Positions 38,963-50,400 of a DNA stretch of 64,000 nucleotides are shown one piece after another; position 1 is the first letter of the stretch; the number at the start of each line of letters is the position of its first letter. Under the pieces are notes generated by a model. The model was not told the origin of the DNA. It worked only from the letters and a program-made list of their open reading frames with translations, and made no database searches. The position numbers and the translations under genes were made by a program. Source of the DNA: Oxyruncus cristatus (lineage: Eukaryota; Chordata; Aves; Passeriformes; Cotingidae); the NCBI GenBank assembly GCA_013399855.1, contig VXAY01002908.1, positions 994,425 to 1,058,424 of the forward strand, in the 5' to 3' direction.

Positions 38963-39064
38963 CATGAGGTTCCTTATTTCTTTTCCCCTCAGCCTATGTT
39001 GTGGCAGGGCAAATGGTAGACATAATAAATATGGGAATCCATCCAAAAAATAGGAAAAGTTTTT
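38963..39064 (-). other. Candidate 102-nt exon (or pseudo-exon)
   Basis: Read on the minus strand, acceptor acacagtgttttcag is followed by 34 open codons in frame 0 (begins KNFSYFLDGFPYLLCL, ends GKEIRNLM) and a strong donor ATG|gtgagt. The exon would be symmetric, phase 0-0. FLDGFP recalls a short adenylate-kinase word, but the neighbouring residues do not fit that family. An open stretch of this length has roughly a one-in-five chance per frame. Confidence 0.2.
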
Positions 39065-41295
39065 CTGAAAACACTGTGTGTATAAGAATATATCCTAGTC
39101 CTTTCCCCTCTGGTATTTACAGTCCAGCTTACATAGGCACGCCTTATCACTGAAGACAGACAATTAAATATGAGAACAGCTGTCAAGTAAATGGTCCGTG
39201 TTCTTGTGAAACCATTTCACCATTCTTCCACAGACAGGAAAATATTTAGCAAGGGGTGTGCAAACTGGGCACAGATGCAAGAGTACGATTGAAAGGTGGG
39301 TGTCATCTGCTGAAAGCAGATCTAGACAGAAGGATTCAGCACGAAAAGTAGTTCCTTGTCCTCCAGACTTAGAATTTTCTTCCTCTGGTCTGAAAATGTT
39401 TGTTACTTTTATTCTGAAACTCTGAGTTTTCTAGTCACACTTCCAACAACAAACTGTCAACTGCAGTCCCAACATTTACAGTATTTCTCAGAAAAATCTA
39501 CTGACCTCAGCAAAATATTTCTCTGCTTGCTCAAATAGACCAAAGCATTTGAGCCATTGGAAAATAAAGCAGAGAATAAAACATACAGCCATTAAAACTC
39601 ACTTATCCAGTTAGTTTCTCTTCAACAGCACTTCAGAGCTTCAGTTCAGTGAAGTCCAGCAAGTGGTCAGTCTGCAGAAAAAGCACTTTCCAACTGCTTT
39701 GATGTGTCCTGGTGAGACTTTACATTAATTCAGAAGTCCCGAGGACATACGCTGTAGCAATATAAGGGTTGAAATTTGCCCTTATATTTTTGTACCACTA
39801 AAATCCCTCAAAATCCTCATTTCGAAGACTTAAGTGACACTTAAGCAGTACATAGCCTCATACCAAGTCTTCTTTGTGTTGGCACAAATTTCACCCAGGC
39901 AAGACAATATTTGCTCAGGTGCAGTACCTTGGGTGAGAGTTAATCCCTTTCATTTCTGACACAACACTTATTATGTACAATAACTAATAAAAGCCACTCT
40001 TGAGATCAACAACCTATACATTTGCAATTTCCTCTCCTGTACTCTAGCCTTTCATAAGCTCCTTTGATCCTGTATAGGTGTCAATCTTTGCAAGTATATA
40101 GGTCACAAGAAAGTACATCTCATGTCAATAGCCCAGTCACCTTCAGATCCATTGATTTTAAGCCATTTCCACTTCCAAATTTCAATTTATCATCTTATCT
40201 TAGTCATTCCATTATTCTCAAAGATCCCAAGCTATAGAGACCGCGATTTTCCTTGACCTCCATATTAATGGAAAAAAAGTCATGTCAAATATCAAAGCTT
40301 CCTCCTTGCCCGGCCAGTTGGAGACGTATGTACACACTGTGCCCTTCCCCATCAAGGGAAACGTGGGGCACCTGAGGGAGGGTTCAGTGGGACTCCTCAC
40401 TCAGGAACAACTTTCCTGAGATAGAGACTGGACTGAAATCATACAAAACATGGAATTGAATCATGCAGGCTCAGGATGCCTCATGATATCTGCACTGAGG
40501 ATTCTGAATTTGGAGAAAGGCAAAGGGCACCCCTAGGCAGGCACCCCTAGAAGAGGCTGGATGAAGGCAGAGAGCTCTCTTGGGTTTCTGCACAGAGCAC
40601 AACTGTACCCTCTTCTCCCTCCAGCCCCAGAGGCTGAGCACAGCCTTCACAAGTGTACAAGCGAGATCTTGCTGAAGCCTGAAATCCCCCCCCCAATGTA
40701 AAACTTCTTTCATAGTTTTTCCCTTTTTTTCCATGAGCACAAAAAGTTCTGCCTTCTTTGCTGTTTCAAATAGGACCAGGGGCTGCCAATGACAGAGTGC
40801 GAGATGAAGGACTGGACTTAATCTTTCCTGAGAAGGCAAACCTTATTGAAATGTTTGTTTTCACTCTGCTGTTAGACATTCCAGCTAGTGTGAAGCTTCA
40901 GGAACTTGTTCCAATAGCTTGTTTCTCCTGCTCCCTCCCATGGCAAATTGAAATCAATATTTTTAGATTCTTGTCATTCCCTTAAAGACTCTCTCTCCCC
41001 CTCCCTTTCCGAGGTCACACAAACTTTGCTTTGGACTCCAAACTACTAATTTTTCACATTACTCATTTTAGGTGTCTGAAAAGCTTCTTACTCATCAGCC
41101 CATAGAAGGAAGTGTTCTTTTTCATTTTTTTTTTTCCTTTTTAAGACAAATAAGAGATACAGATCTCAGCAACAGAAATGAAGTCTCCGTGCCATCGTAA
41201 CAAGGTGTCTCCAAACCTGATACAAAGTACTCCCTGCCCTGGCACACATTTGCTGGCTTTGCTTCATGCTCACTCAGAGCCCTTTCCTTCTGTAG

Positions 41296-41350
41296 GCACA
41301 GCAAAAAAATCCGTGCCAATTGAGGAAATCAGAAGTGCTTTTCCGACCAG
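41296..41350 (+). other. Candidate 55-nt exon
   Basis: A strong acceptor (gccctttccttctgtag, ending 41,295) and a good donor (CCAG|gtaaag) flank 55 nt. The attractive frame starts with two bases completing a split codon and reads TAKKSVPIEEIRSAFPT, with two bases left over; a second frame is also open. The peptide looks plausible for a cytosolic protein but I cannot assign it. Upstream at 40,758-40,985 a plus frame also reads smoothly behind a moderate acceptor, but without a donor. Confidence 0.24.
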
Positions 41351-43689
41351 GTAAAGTAACTGCAGGGAATCTTAATGAAATTGAATTAATTTCTCACAGG
41401 CCACTGAACACTGTGTCCAACATTACTGACTTTCGGTAGCTAGGAGGTTAAGTTACACGTACACTCTAAAGCTTAACAGCCACATAGCCCAGTGCAAGCT
41501 TCTGGAGCTCAGCAAGACTCTGGTCAGCAATGCCTGGAAAAGAGATGAGCATGTAACACAGGAAGTGGCTTGTGCAGCAAGAAGCAGCCTTCCTCATTTA
41601 CCAAAACTTCCCTTTTCTGCTCAGCTCCTCTCCCAGACTCATTTGGACTAGCATAGGAATATACCAATGCAGTCCTACCTGTCAGCAGGGAAGAATGTTT
41701 GTGCATCTGATTCCTCTATCGCTCTCCCAGATCTTTGCTCTTGAATCTCCTCAGGCTCCTGATAACCTCCTGATGTTACTGCAGCTGCTTGTTTAACATA
41801 AACTCATAAAATTCTTGAGGTTGCCATATTGCCCTTTTCTCCTGTCCACGCCCAGGATCTCCTCATCTTCTCACACACAGTAAACAATTCCCCACAGGGT
41901 CCACATTTGTTGTGATAACTCACCAGCCTATTAAATCTTCAACTCCGACACATACAATGCAGCAAGTCTGTGCAGTGCTGTCACGTAAGACTTTGCTGAT
42001 GCACTCAGACTTTACCAATAAAATAATATTTGTGATCTCACAACCTTCTACTGAAGTCTCCCAGAAAGAAAATATTTTTCACCATAGAGACTTCAGCAAG
42101 TCTAAGCTTATGGAGACAGAGTGGAAAGCATTTTGTAAAGGCAAAAGGCAGATGTCGTCATACAGAGTTTTGTTCAGCTCACCTATACAGTTACTTTGGT
42201 TCATAACAAATTGGATGCAAGTAGCACCATAATCAAGTATTTCTGGTTTGGCCCTTGAGTGGGCAGAATACAACTGAAATCCAGACAATCCACATTTTTT
42301 ACACCAGGTAAGCCAGGATCACACACAGGGTAAAACAAAACTATTGGCAAATGTCCCTATCTAGACTTCAGGTTTGAAAAATATGCCGAACTGCTTGTGC
42401 TTGTTTGGAAACAGTCTTAAGTCTAGGTCAGTAAGAAGTTCTTTCGTTGCTGCATTGTTTCATACCTACCTGGGACAAGGCTCTGTGCAGTTGTTTCTGT
42501 GTTCAGGATGTCTGTTTGAGGTCCTAACTCCCCATCCCTGCAGTTTCTTCATTCAATTGTCTCTCAAGCTGAGATTACCTTTTTGATAAATGCATAGGTC
42601 TACATATACACAAATGTATTTGTCTTCACAGCCAAAAGAGAGAGAATGAAAGAATTAGTCAATCTGTATTAACAAGCTTTGTTTTAATAATACAAATATC
42701 TAAAAGCATTTCTTTGTGCATACCTTTCTGAAAGTCCACAGCCTATTTCCCAAAGACATCATGTTGCCCATGCAACAGCAATAAAGCTGTCACACCGCCT
42801 TCAGCTGTAACTTGCAATCTGTCTGTATCCGATACTTCACTAAAAAAGAAAAGGTGCAGGCCCTAAATCTGAATGAATTGACTGTCAAAGGGCTCTGCTA
42901 CCTAAAATTCAGATCACTTTTTTCTTGGCAAAAGCATTTAAATCCTCTACTGTAGATTTATGTAATTTTATCTGGGTACCTTTCCCACAGAGGCTGCAGA
43001 AATTAATCATGCTTCCTCCATAATCACGGAAACATCCCCGAGTTAGCATGAAAGTACTTTTCAATTTTTTTTGCCTCATTTTTTCCACCTGTCCCTCTAC
43101 TCCAAAATACCTGACCTAGTTGAAAGTATCACATGCTACATTTCACATTTATGGAGAACTGTATCCGAGATAGTTAACAAGCAAATGATTAGGACTGTAA
43201 CATCTTCAACATTTCTTAAATTGTTCTACAGATTTGGCTGCTGTTTGGTCAGACTCCTGGACTCCTGTAAATTCAATATCTTTAGAGATACTTTCCTATT
43301 TCCTATTTCAGAATTCTATAATTTCTAATAGCTCCAGACTTGTGATTAATTTTAGAGACAAATGGCCAGCAATGAACTACTCCCTTATTTATTATTTTTT
43401 GCTATGTTTCACGTTCCATTAGAAGAAGCAAAACACCCTGACAAACAGGAACTGAAAGAGAAAATATTGGAGCAGGGAGCTCTGTTTTTAAAGATGTCAG
43501 TTTAATATATGCAAAAGGAAAGATATTTTATAAAACCTATTAATAGAATTATTCCCAAGCTAAACCAAAGTCAACTGCAGTACGTCTGCTCTACTTTAAA
43601 CAATATTGGTTTCATAACTCATTATCTCACAATTACTAATATTTTTTCCTTGATGAACTCTGTGCTGCCTCATCCTAATGAAAGTGCTG
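41351..43689. other. Non-coding unique sequence
   Basis: No gene recognised. GTTGCCCATGCAAC at 42,763-42,776 is close to the RFX X-box consensus (two inverted GTTGC half-sites). Open frames are short and overlap on both strands. Confidence 0.6.
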
Positions 43690-44480
43690 GAAGGTAATAC
43701 AGCAGTTACATGACAATGCAAATAGGACCCATTCAATTTGCACAAAAAAAGGTTGCAAGGAGCAATTAGCACTTCATTAATATGATATAAAATGCTAATT
43801 TGCCATATATCCCAAGTGACTCAAAACTCCTTTCCACCCATATGTGCAAATAATAGTTAATATGATGCAGTGTGTGTGAACCAGGTTCATGGTGCATTAG
43901 CTGGAATCCCTGTGTCAGTTTTCAGTATAATAGCTATTAGTTAATATGAACAGTAGCTCATATTTAACCTCTGACAGCAGTGTTAAATGATAAAAGGATC
44001 TGTTGGCAGAAATATCTCATAATTCCACCCCTGTAAAGTTCTCCCTTCCTTGCTATCCAGGATGAAGTATTGGAAACTGACTTCTAATCTAATTTATAAA
44101 GCAGATTGAAATGAAGTGCTGGTAGCACTCAGCTCAGCTGCTCAGCATTTTGAGAGGCAAGATCATTCCTGGTGAATTGCACAGCTCAGGCATTCAAGCA
44201 CTCACTGGCAGCTCCAAATGATCAAAGTATTTGACTTAAATAATTGATTTATTTATACCAGTAAAGAAGCTCCAGGGGGTTGTGAATATTATGAGATATA
44301 ATCACACCACTAGGGAATTAGAGACACTCAGATGTGCCTTGTGCTTGCTAATGCCCTGCGGGTGTGATTAGGATATCATACATCAAAGGAATTTGCTCTA
44401 AAATTTTTCATATAATAAATTAATAAAAGTAATTTATTTAAATAATTTCATTGATTTAATGGGACAGATCTGATGCAAGA
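43690..44480. promoter_or_regulatory. AT-rich motif-dense block, possible enhancer
   Basis: The 9-mer TTAATATGA occurs three times at nearly even spacing: 43,777, 43,857 and 43,941. The last two share AGTTAATATGA, which resembles an HNF1 half-site. The block also holds CAATTAGC (43,763), CTAATTTGC, ATCAAAG (TCF-like, 44,221) and TTAAATAATT words, with few ORFs and no repeat. This composition is typical of conserved developmental enhancers. Conservation itself cannot be seen from one sequence. Confidence 0.3.
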
Positions 44481-47400
44481 TGCAGTATGCAGAGAGCTAC
44501 AATGAAGTATGTTGATCTAGGACAGTACAAAAGCCCTGACCATCTTCAGTTAACACACAAGCACCAGCGGGATCCTCTGGCTAGTGGGTCCCTTACGAGG
44601 TATTAGCATCACCTCAAAGTTTACTGTCTGTGACAAGCATTCCCAGAGATTTCAGCCAGCCTGCATTGTCTGAGGTAGAGCAAAATGGTGGTTCCTTTCA
44701 GGAAGGGAAATGCTGATTAACAGTGTCATACAAGGCGGTACAGCATTCTGGCACAGGCAGGCAAAGCTATGGTTGCAATTCCTCATGGAGAACCCAGGGT
44801 CTTCTGGGCAGGCTGTTTATTCAGATATTTTAACAGCTACCTTAATGGTTTGACCATTGTAGACTACAAGTATTTTACAGTCTTTAATACATTTCTTGCC
44901 CCAGCATAAAAAGACACTAGGGAAGTTCTTATTTCAGTTATATTCATAAGTAATTGAGTTACCCAGAGACCAACTGACCTGCTCAAGGGCACACTGACAG
45001 TCTGGGCAGACTGGGGATTAAACCTGTAGTGACTTTCTGCAGTATGCTTCTATTTCAGAAAGAAGTTTTTTCCACAAGAACATTATAGCAAAAGGCGATT
45101 ATCTTTACCCTAGCATGCTGCAAGGGAAGTACAGAGATGTACCACTTTCAGAAATACAATCCTTGTCTATATCCCAGGACTCACAGGGAAGCATTTATGG
45201 CAATGACAGGAAAAACAACAGCATCCTTTTAGAGAAGAGATGTGAAAAAACGCTGCAGATCCTTTCAGAGCCATAGAAAGGCATGAAGACAGAACGCAAA
45301 ATTTGGCAGCAATTTGTGCCTTGGACAAACTAATACTCCAGGTGCAAAACATGATTGCTGTCCTTGGGTTGCAGAAAGAATGAGTGAATAAGACATTTTG
45401 AACCCATGTCTTAACTTCTCCAGGGTCAGGCCTAGTCTGTTTTATATTGTTTTAGTGCCCTCCTAAGATGTTGCAAAAGAACTCCAGAACTGCAATGCTG
45501 TTTAAACAAGCCATGCAAGTTCTAAGTGAAGAAATCAACAGCAATTATAAAGTCCTGCAAAAGCACCATCTCTATCACTAAAATTAGAAAGGGAGAGGTG
45601 TCAAAGGACTTGTTCATGCTTATAGGAAATGCCTGAGACTGTGTTCAACTTTTTCCCACTTAAGCTTCATTCTTGTCCTTGCAGATGTGTTCTGATGTAG
45701 GAACAACAAGCATTGTGGGTGCTGGCTGGGCCCATTATCAACTTATGTGACAGAATGAGGTACCCAGAAGCATATCATGTATTATACATATGGTCTTGTA
45801 ACACAGTGTGTATTTGCTTTGTATTGCTTATGTTTCTCATCTGTCTGGGTTCTCCCATGTCAATTTACCCTTGTAGAACTAAGTTGAATACAATTACCAT
45901 GAGGAATCATGAAACTCAGAAGTAGTCTTCATACCTAGGCTCACCTTTAAAAAAAGAAGTACAAAAAGTCAGTAAGTCCCTGACATATCCATCATTATTA
46001 GAAACAGAGTCATGTCATCAACTCTGACTCCAGTTTCGAATTCTTAGTGTTTTCTCTGACTGCCAACTGGAGCTTCAACAGCTACCTGATCTGAGGGAGT
46101 CCTGTGCTGACAGAGAAATCTCAGACGTGATGCTGGCTTAGATTAAAACAGAGTTTAGTAATTCTGATCCTAGTGATATCCCAATATTCATCCCATAGCG
46201 CAGCTGCCTATCACTTAAAACTGCAAATACCAACAATCTACCCGTGAAGCAGATTGTCAAGTTTGCAAGAAACCAGTGGAGATCAAGGATTATTAACATC
46301 GGCTCTCAGAACTGAGGGTTTTTTCTAAACAGTGTCTGTTTTATTATCTATATCAGCCATGACCTGTGTGGTACTCTCAAGGAAAACAACAGCTACACCA
46401 CCTTGAGCAAACCAACTACTTAGAAGCCCAGCGAAGTGAATCACTGAGAGAGATCTCACAGCAGAAAGCAGCCCCTGAGCGTCTCAGCAGTGAAAATACT
46501 TACTCTTGATTGGAGACAAAACTTGAATGTCAAGGAACAAAACAGTATTAAAAGTTGAGGCCTATCAATATACTAGAATTTTCTGTGTTTATTTATAACT
46601 GAAAATATTATTTATATCTATACAGGACTATAAAGTCCTCTCTCTTTGCACACAACAATACCCTTTGCTCTAGCTGAAGTGGGAGGTGGACAGCATTCCT
46701 CAAAACCAAACCTCAGCAGAACAATAGCCAACGTGGAGGGGCCCAGCATCTATGATTAACATCATGCTGACTGGCAAGCCACAACCGAACTCAGAGGCAG
46801 GAACATAATTGCCAATACAGGTGTATGAATCACAGGACAAATGTGACCAGACAGGAGCTTTTGTAAGCAGGACCTGACCTTGGAGGCTTGGCTGTAGTGA
46901 ATTAAGGACGGTGGTAGCTAACACTTGGCTCTCTGCACAAGGTGAGTCTCCAAGTTGCCTCCATCCTCATCCTCCATTGCAGGAATTCAGTCTGAAGATA
47001 ACAAATCACCATGAATCACCATGCCAAATCACATTCAAGTGGAAGATAGAAAGTAAAAAAACACATAGAGTCTGGAAAGAAACACTTTGGGGCTTAAGAA
47101 ACCAAGAATAGACTCAGCAATGACAGTGGGCTTTGTAATGAAAAGCAGGGGGCAGCTCTCCTCTAACGAGCAGCTTTCCCTTCTCTAGAAAGCCCACCCT
47201 TCCTTAGCCTGTCTCACTGCCTAAATTCAGTTAGAAGCCACTCTCCTTCATCCCAGTGGTTGCGTCCCAGGCATTGTGAAATCTTAGTGCTAGTAGCGTT
47301 TGCAGCTGTAGGAAGTCAGATATAAGCCTTAGTGCCACCAGTATGCTTCTGGCAATAGAGCCTGGCAGCTCCATCCCCAGCTAGAGCCTTCAGCACACAA

Positions 47401-50400
47401 AAAAACAGTTAAATAAACCACAGACTTGGTGATCAACAACAGAGCTGCCTGCTCATTCTGCCTGGAAAGGCAATTCCCTCCTTTTGAGCTGGCTGTTAAA
47501 GTGCCACTCTTCTCTGAAAAGCACCTGACGACATGACATCCTCCACCTGAACCAGTCAAGCTCCTCAGCAAAAGATTCAAATTTGGGACTGCAGTTAGAT
47601 GACTGGATCCACACTTACCCCCCTGCAAAAGAAAAGTATTTTTAGGGGCACTGATCACTCAGTGGCTCTGAAAGACAAGCAGTATGAGAGATGTAAGGGC
47701 CAACACGAGGCACTGCAGCTAAAAAGCATCACTCTGGGTACTGATTCCCTGCTCTGGATACACCCTACTCATGAAGGAGTCACCCTACCACCCTACCTTG
47801 CATGGATGCTGCTCTGTATTCCTCCTCCCCATTTCAGAGCCAGTTGGGCCTTCATTTTGAGTAGAGGGTCTGCAAATTGAATCAACAAAACATTATTCAT
47901 TGTGAGGCCAAATTCAGTCCTTGGTGCATACTTCTAATGATATAGCCAAAACCAGCCAGGGAGGAACCTAATGACGTGTTTCCACGTGAGGTAGAAGGAA
48001 CATTATTTATCTTTTCAGGCCTTTATATTACTTCAGATAAAATCAGTAGGAAATTTGTCTTTGTTTTCAAAGGGAGTAGAAAGCTGCACTATACATTTTA
48101 AACAGAGTTTTTAAGTTTTGGGGTTTTTTTTTACTCTTGCCTTTTTCAATAAACTTGCAAAATGACAAAACCTTCTTTGCCACCAATAAAAAGACAACAC
48201 ACATAGAATTCATTACTGCTTAGCAGACATTGTACATCACAGAAGCTCTGTTTTTTAAAGGGCACCCCCGTTTCAATGAAGAGCTGCAATGATTTCTAGT
48301 AAAATGTTTAAATCTAACTCCTCATTACTCCAAGGTCCCCACCCTGCTGCCAGCCTGACAACTTTGGAGCCCGTGAAAGGAGGAATGTAATGAGTATACA
48401 TTAATGTTATACAGTTTCCACAGTTCTTGTTCTGGTGTGACCAGATTTATGTAGTAGGAGTAGCTTGAATGTAATTCATTATGATTATACATAGCATTAG
48501 CTTCAACATTTCTGCAGGTAGCACCGTCTCCAAACTCTCTTAGCTGCAGTTGTGTGAAAGGAACCAAGATGTGGTGACACAATGTTCATTTGTTTTGGTG
48601 GTAAGACTCAATTTAAACAACATAACAGGGTCTAAAAAAATACTAATCTGTGAAAAAATGTGAAAGTGAGTTAAGTAAAACCTTCAAATATTCTCTTGTT
48701 CAGGACAAGCTGTGTGGGCTGACAGCTTCTCCCATGGGAGTGAGAGGTCTTAGAAAAAGCCCTGCTGCGAAAGGTCTGGCTGTTAAGGCAAATCCCCACC
48801 AGTCAGAGACCCGAGGAGGGTGAAGCCCAGCTATTGACACTCAAACACAGAGCAGACATTGTGAAGAAAATATGGGCAATGAGAATGGCGGTGGAGCAAA
48901 CAAAATCGGGACTGCCTCCCACACAGGGGAACAACAAACCTGTGAAAGTAAGAAAGTGCTTTTTCCCTAGGCAGATTTTTAAGGAAGAAAGATGTGTCCT
49001 ATGGCTTTCAAAATGCTACCTGGGCGATTAGGGAACACCGTCCCTACCACAGCTTGAGGCACGGTGGGAGAGGAGAAGGCATGTTATTAAAAGTAAAACA
49101 GAAATACAAGGAGGGTTCTTTGCAAGTAAGAATTAATTCAAATGCAGCCATCTTCAGAGGAGACAAAAAAAAAAAAATAAAGTGACCTCAAGTATTGCTG
49201 ACTTCCCATTTTCATCCCAAGTTCTGCAAATAGCCAGTTTTGTTCCCAGAGCACCAGGGCACTCGGACATGCCTTTTTTTTCCCCATGCACAAGCTATAG
49301 TCATGGATGTAAAGCAAACTGTTAGAAATAGTCACAGTTTAGACAGTCTCAATTAGGAGTGGGCAAGAGACAGGAAGAAGAGCCATGTAAGGAACTTTGA
49401 GTCTCTGAAGCCAAGAGTAACTTCACAGAGCTGGGATTGTCGAAGGGTGGCAAAGCTCCCACATTGTTGGTTTACACTGCCCAGAGACATAAATGGATTA
49501 TAATTGAAGGCAATAATAATAATGATTTACATTTAAAGAGTGATTTTCATCAAAGAACTTACAGGCAATTTTACCTATCTGCAGTTCTTACATGGTACTA
49601 CACCTCTCTTTAGAGTTACTCCTATAGCTGTTTCATGGCATATTGTACAGGAGTCCTGAAAGCAAAATGCTATGCCCCAGGACACAGTCAGAGCAGCTAA
49701 AAGAACCACAAAATCCCCCTGCCAAACCCCAGGTCTCACCAAAAGTCCCCAGCATATCTTACAGGCAATGCTGGTAAATTATATGACTACAATGACTGAA
49801 GACAAAGGAAAACATTGAAGAAAATTCAACACTAAAGACAGACACAGACTTTTCCTATTTAGTACCATATTGATGTCTCTCTAAGTCTCTTGTAAGGCTC
49901 CTGTGTTCTACTAATACATGAGAAAACGAACTGCTAGAGGCCTGCACATGAAAGAATATGTACCATGTGTGAGGCTGGATTTACTTCCCCAAAACTTTTC
50001 TACCCAAGGACCTTCTTCCATGAAATAAATTCAGTAAGGGAGAGGAACCTATTTGCAACCTCCATCCTTCACAGTGAATTGCCTAACATAGGGACTGTTC
50101 CCAAAAAGTAAGCAGAGTATTCAGCTGTGGAAGTATAATTAAAAGACAGTGCAGTTCTTGGAGACCTCAAAGAGAAGATGTGGCCAGCAAGACCCAGGAC
50201 TGCCCATTAGAAGCCTGGTTTTCTCAAGACAGGAATTTTCTTGCATACCTCATGGCAGTTTCCACTAAGAGCAGCATTGCATTTCTTTAAATTTGCATAA
50301 GGACAGAAATACTTTGTTTCTTAGAAGGCAAAATTCTCCCAGCAATTATTTTACTAGACAAGCATCTCAGCTTTCATTTTAAAAAATAAAAGGAGCTGTC

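Larger units (their letters stand above)
34024..41295. other. Non-coding unique sequence
   Basis: No gene recognised. The longest frames of the window lie here on opposite strands of the same DNA (35,738-36,166 minus, 142 codons; 35,799-36,212 plus, 137 codons). Neither resembles a known family. A good acceptor at about 35,804 precedes the plus frame, but no matching donor or polyadenylation signal follows. A (CAAAA)n run lies at 36,793-36,810 and a 14-bp tandem duplication containing GCACCCCTAG at 40,527-40,553. Confidence 0.6.

Noticed and set aside
38963..39064. FLDGFP as an adenylate-kinase motif
   Set aside because: The residues following it do not fit the adenylate-kinase pattern and no other motif of the family is near.
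46674..46940. Exon ending at the strong donor AAG|gtgagt
   Set aside because: The only reasonable acceptor is 267 nt upstream and all frames between contain several stops.
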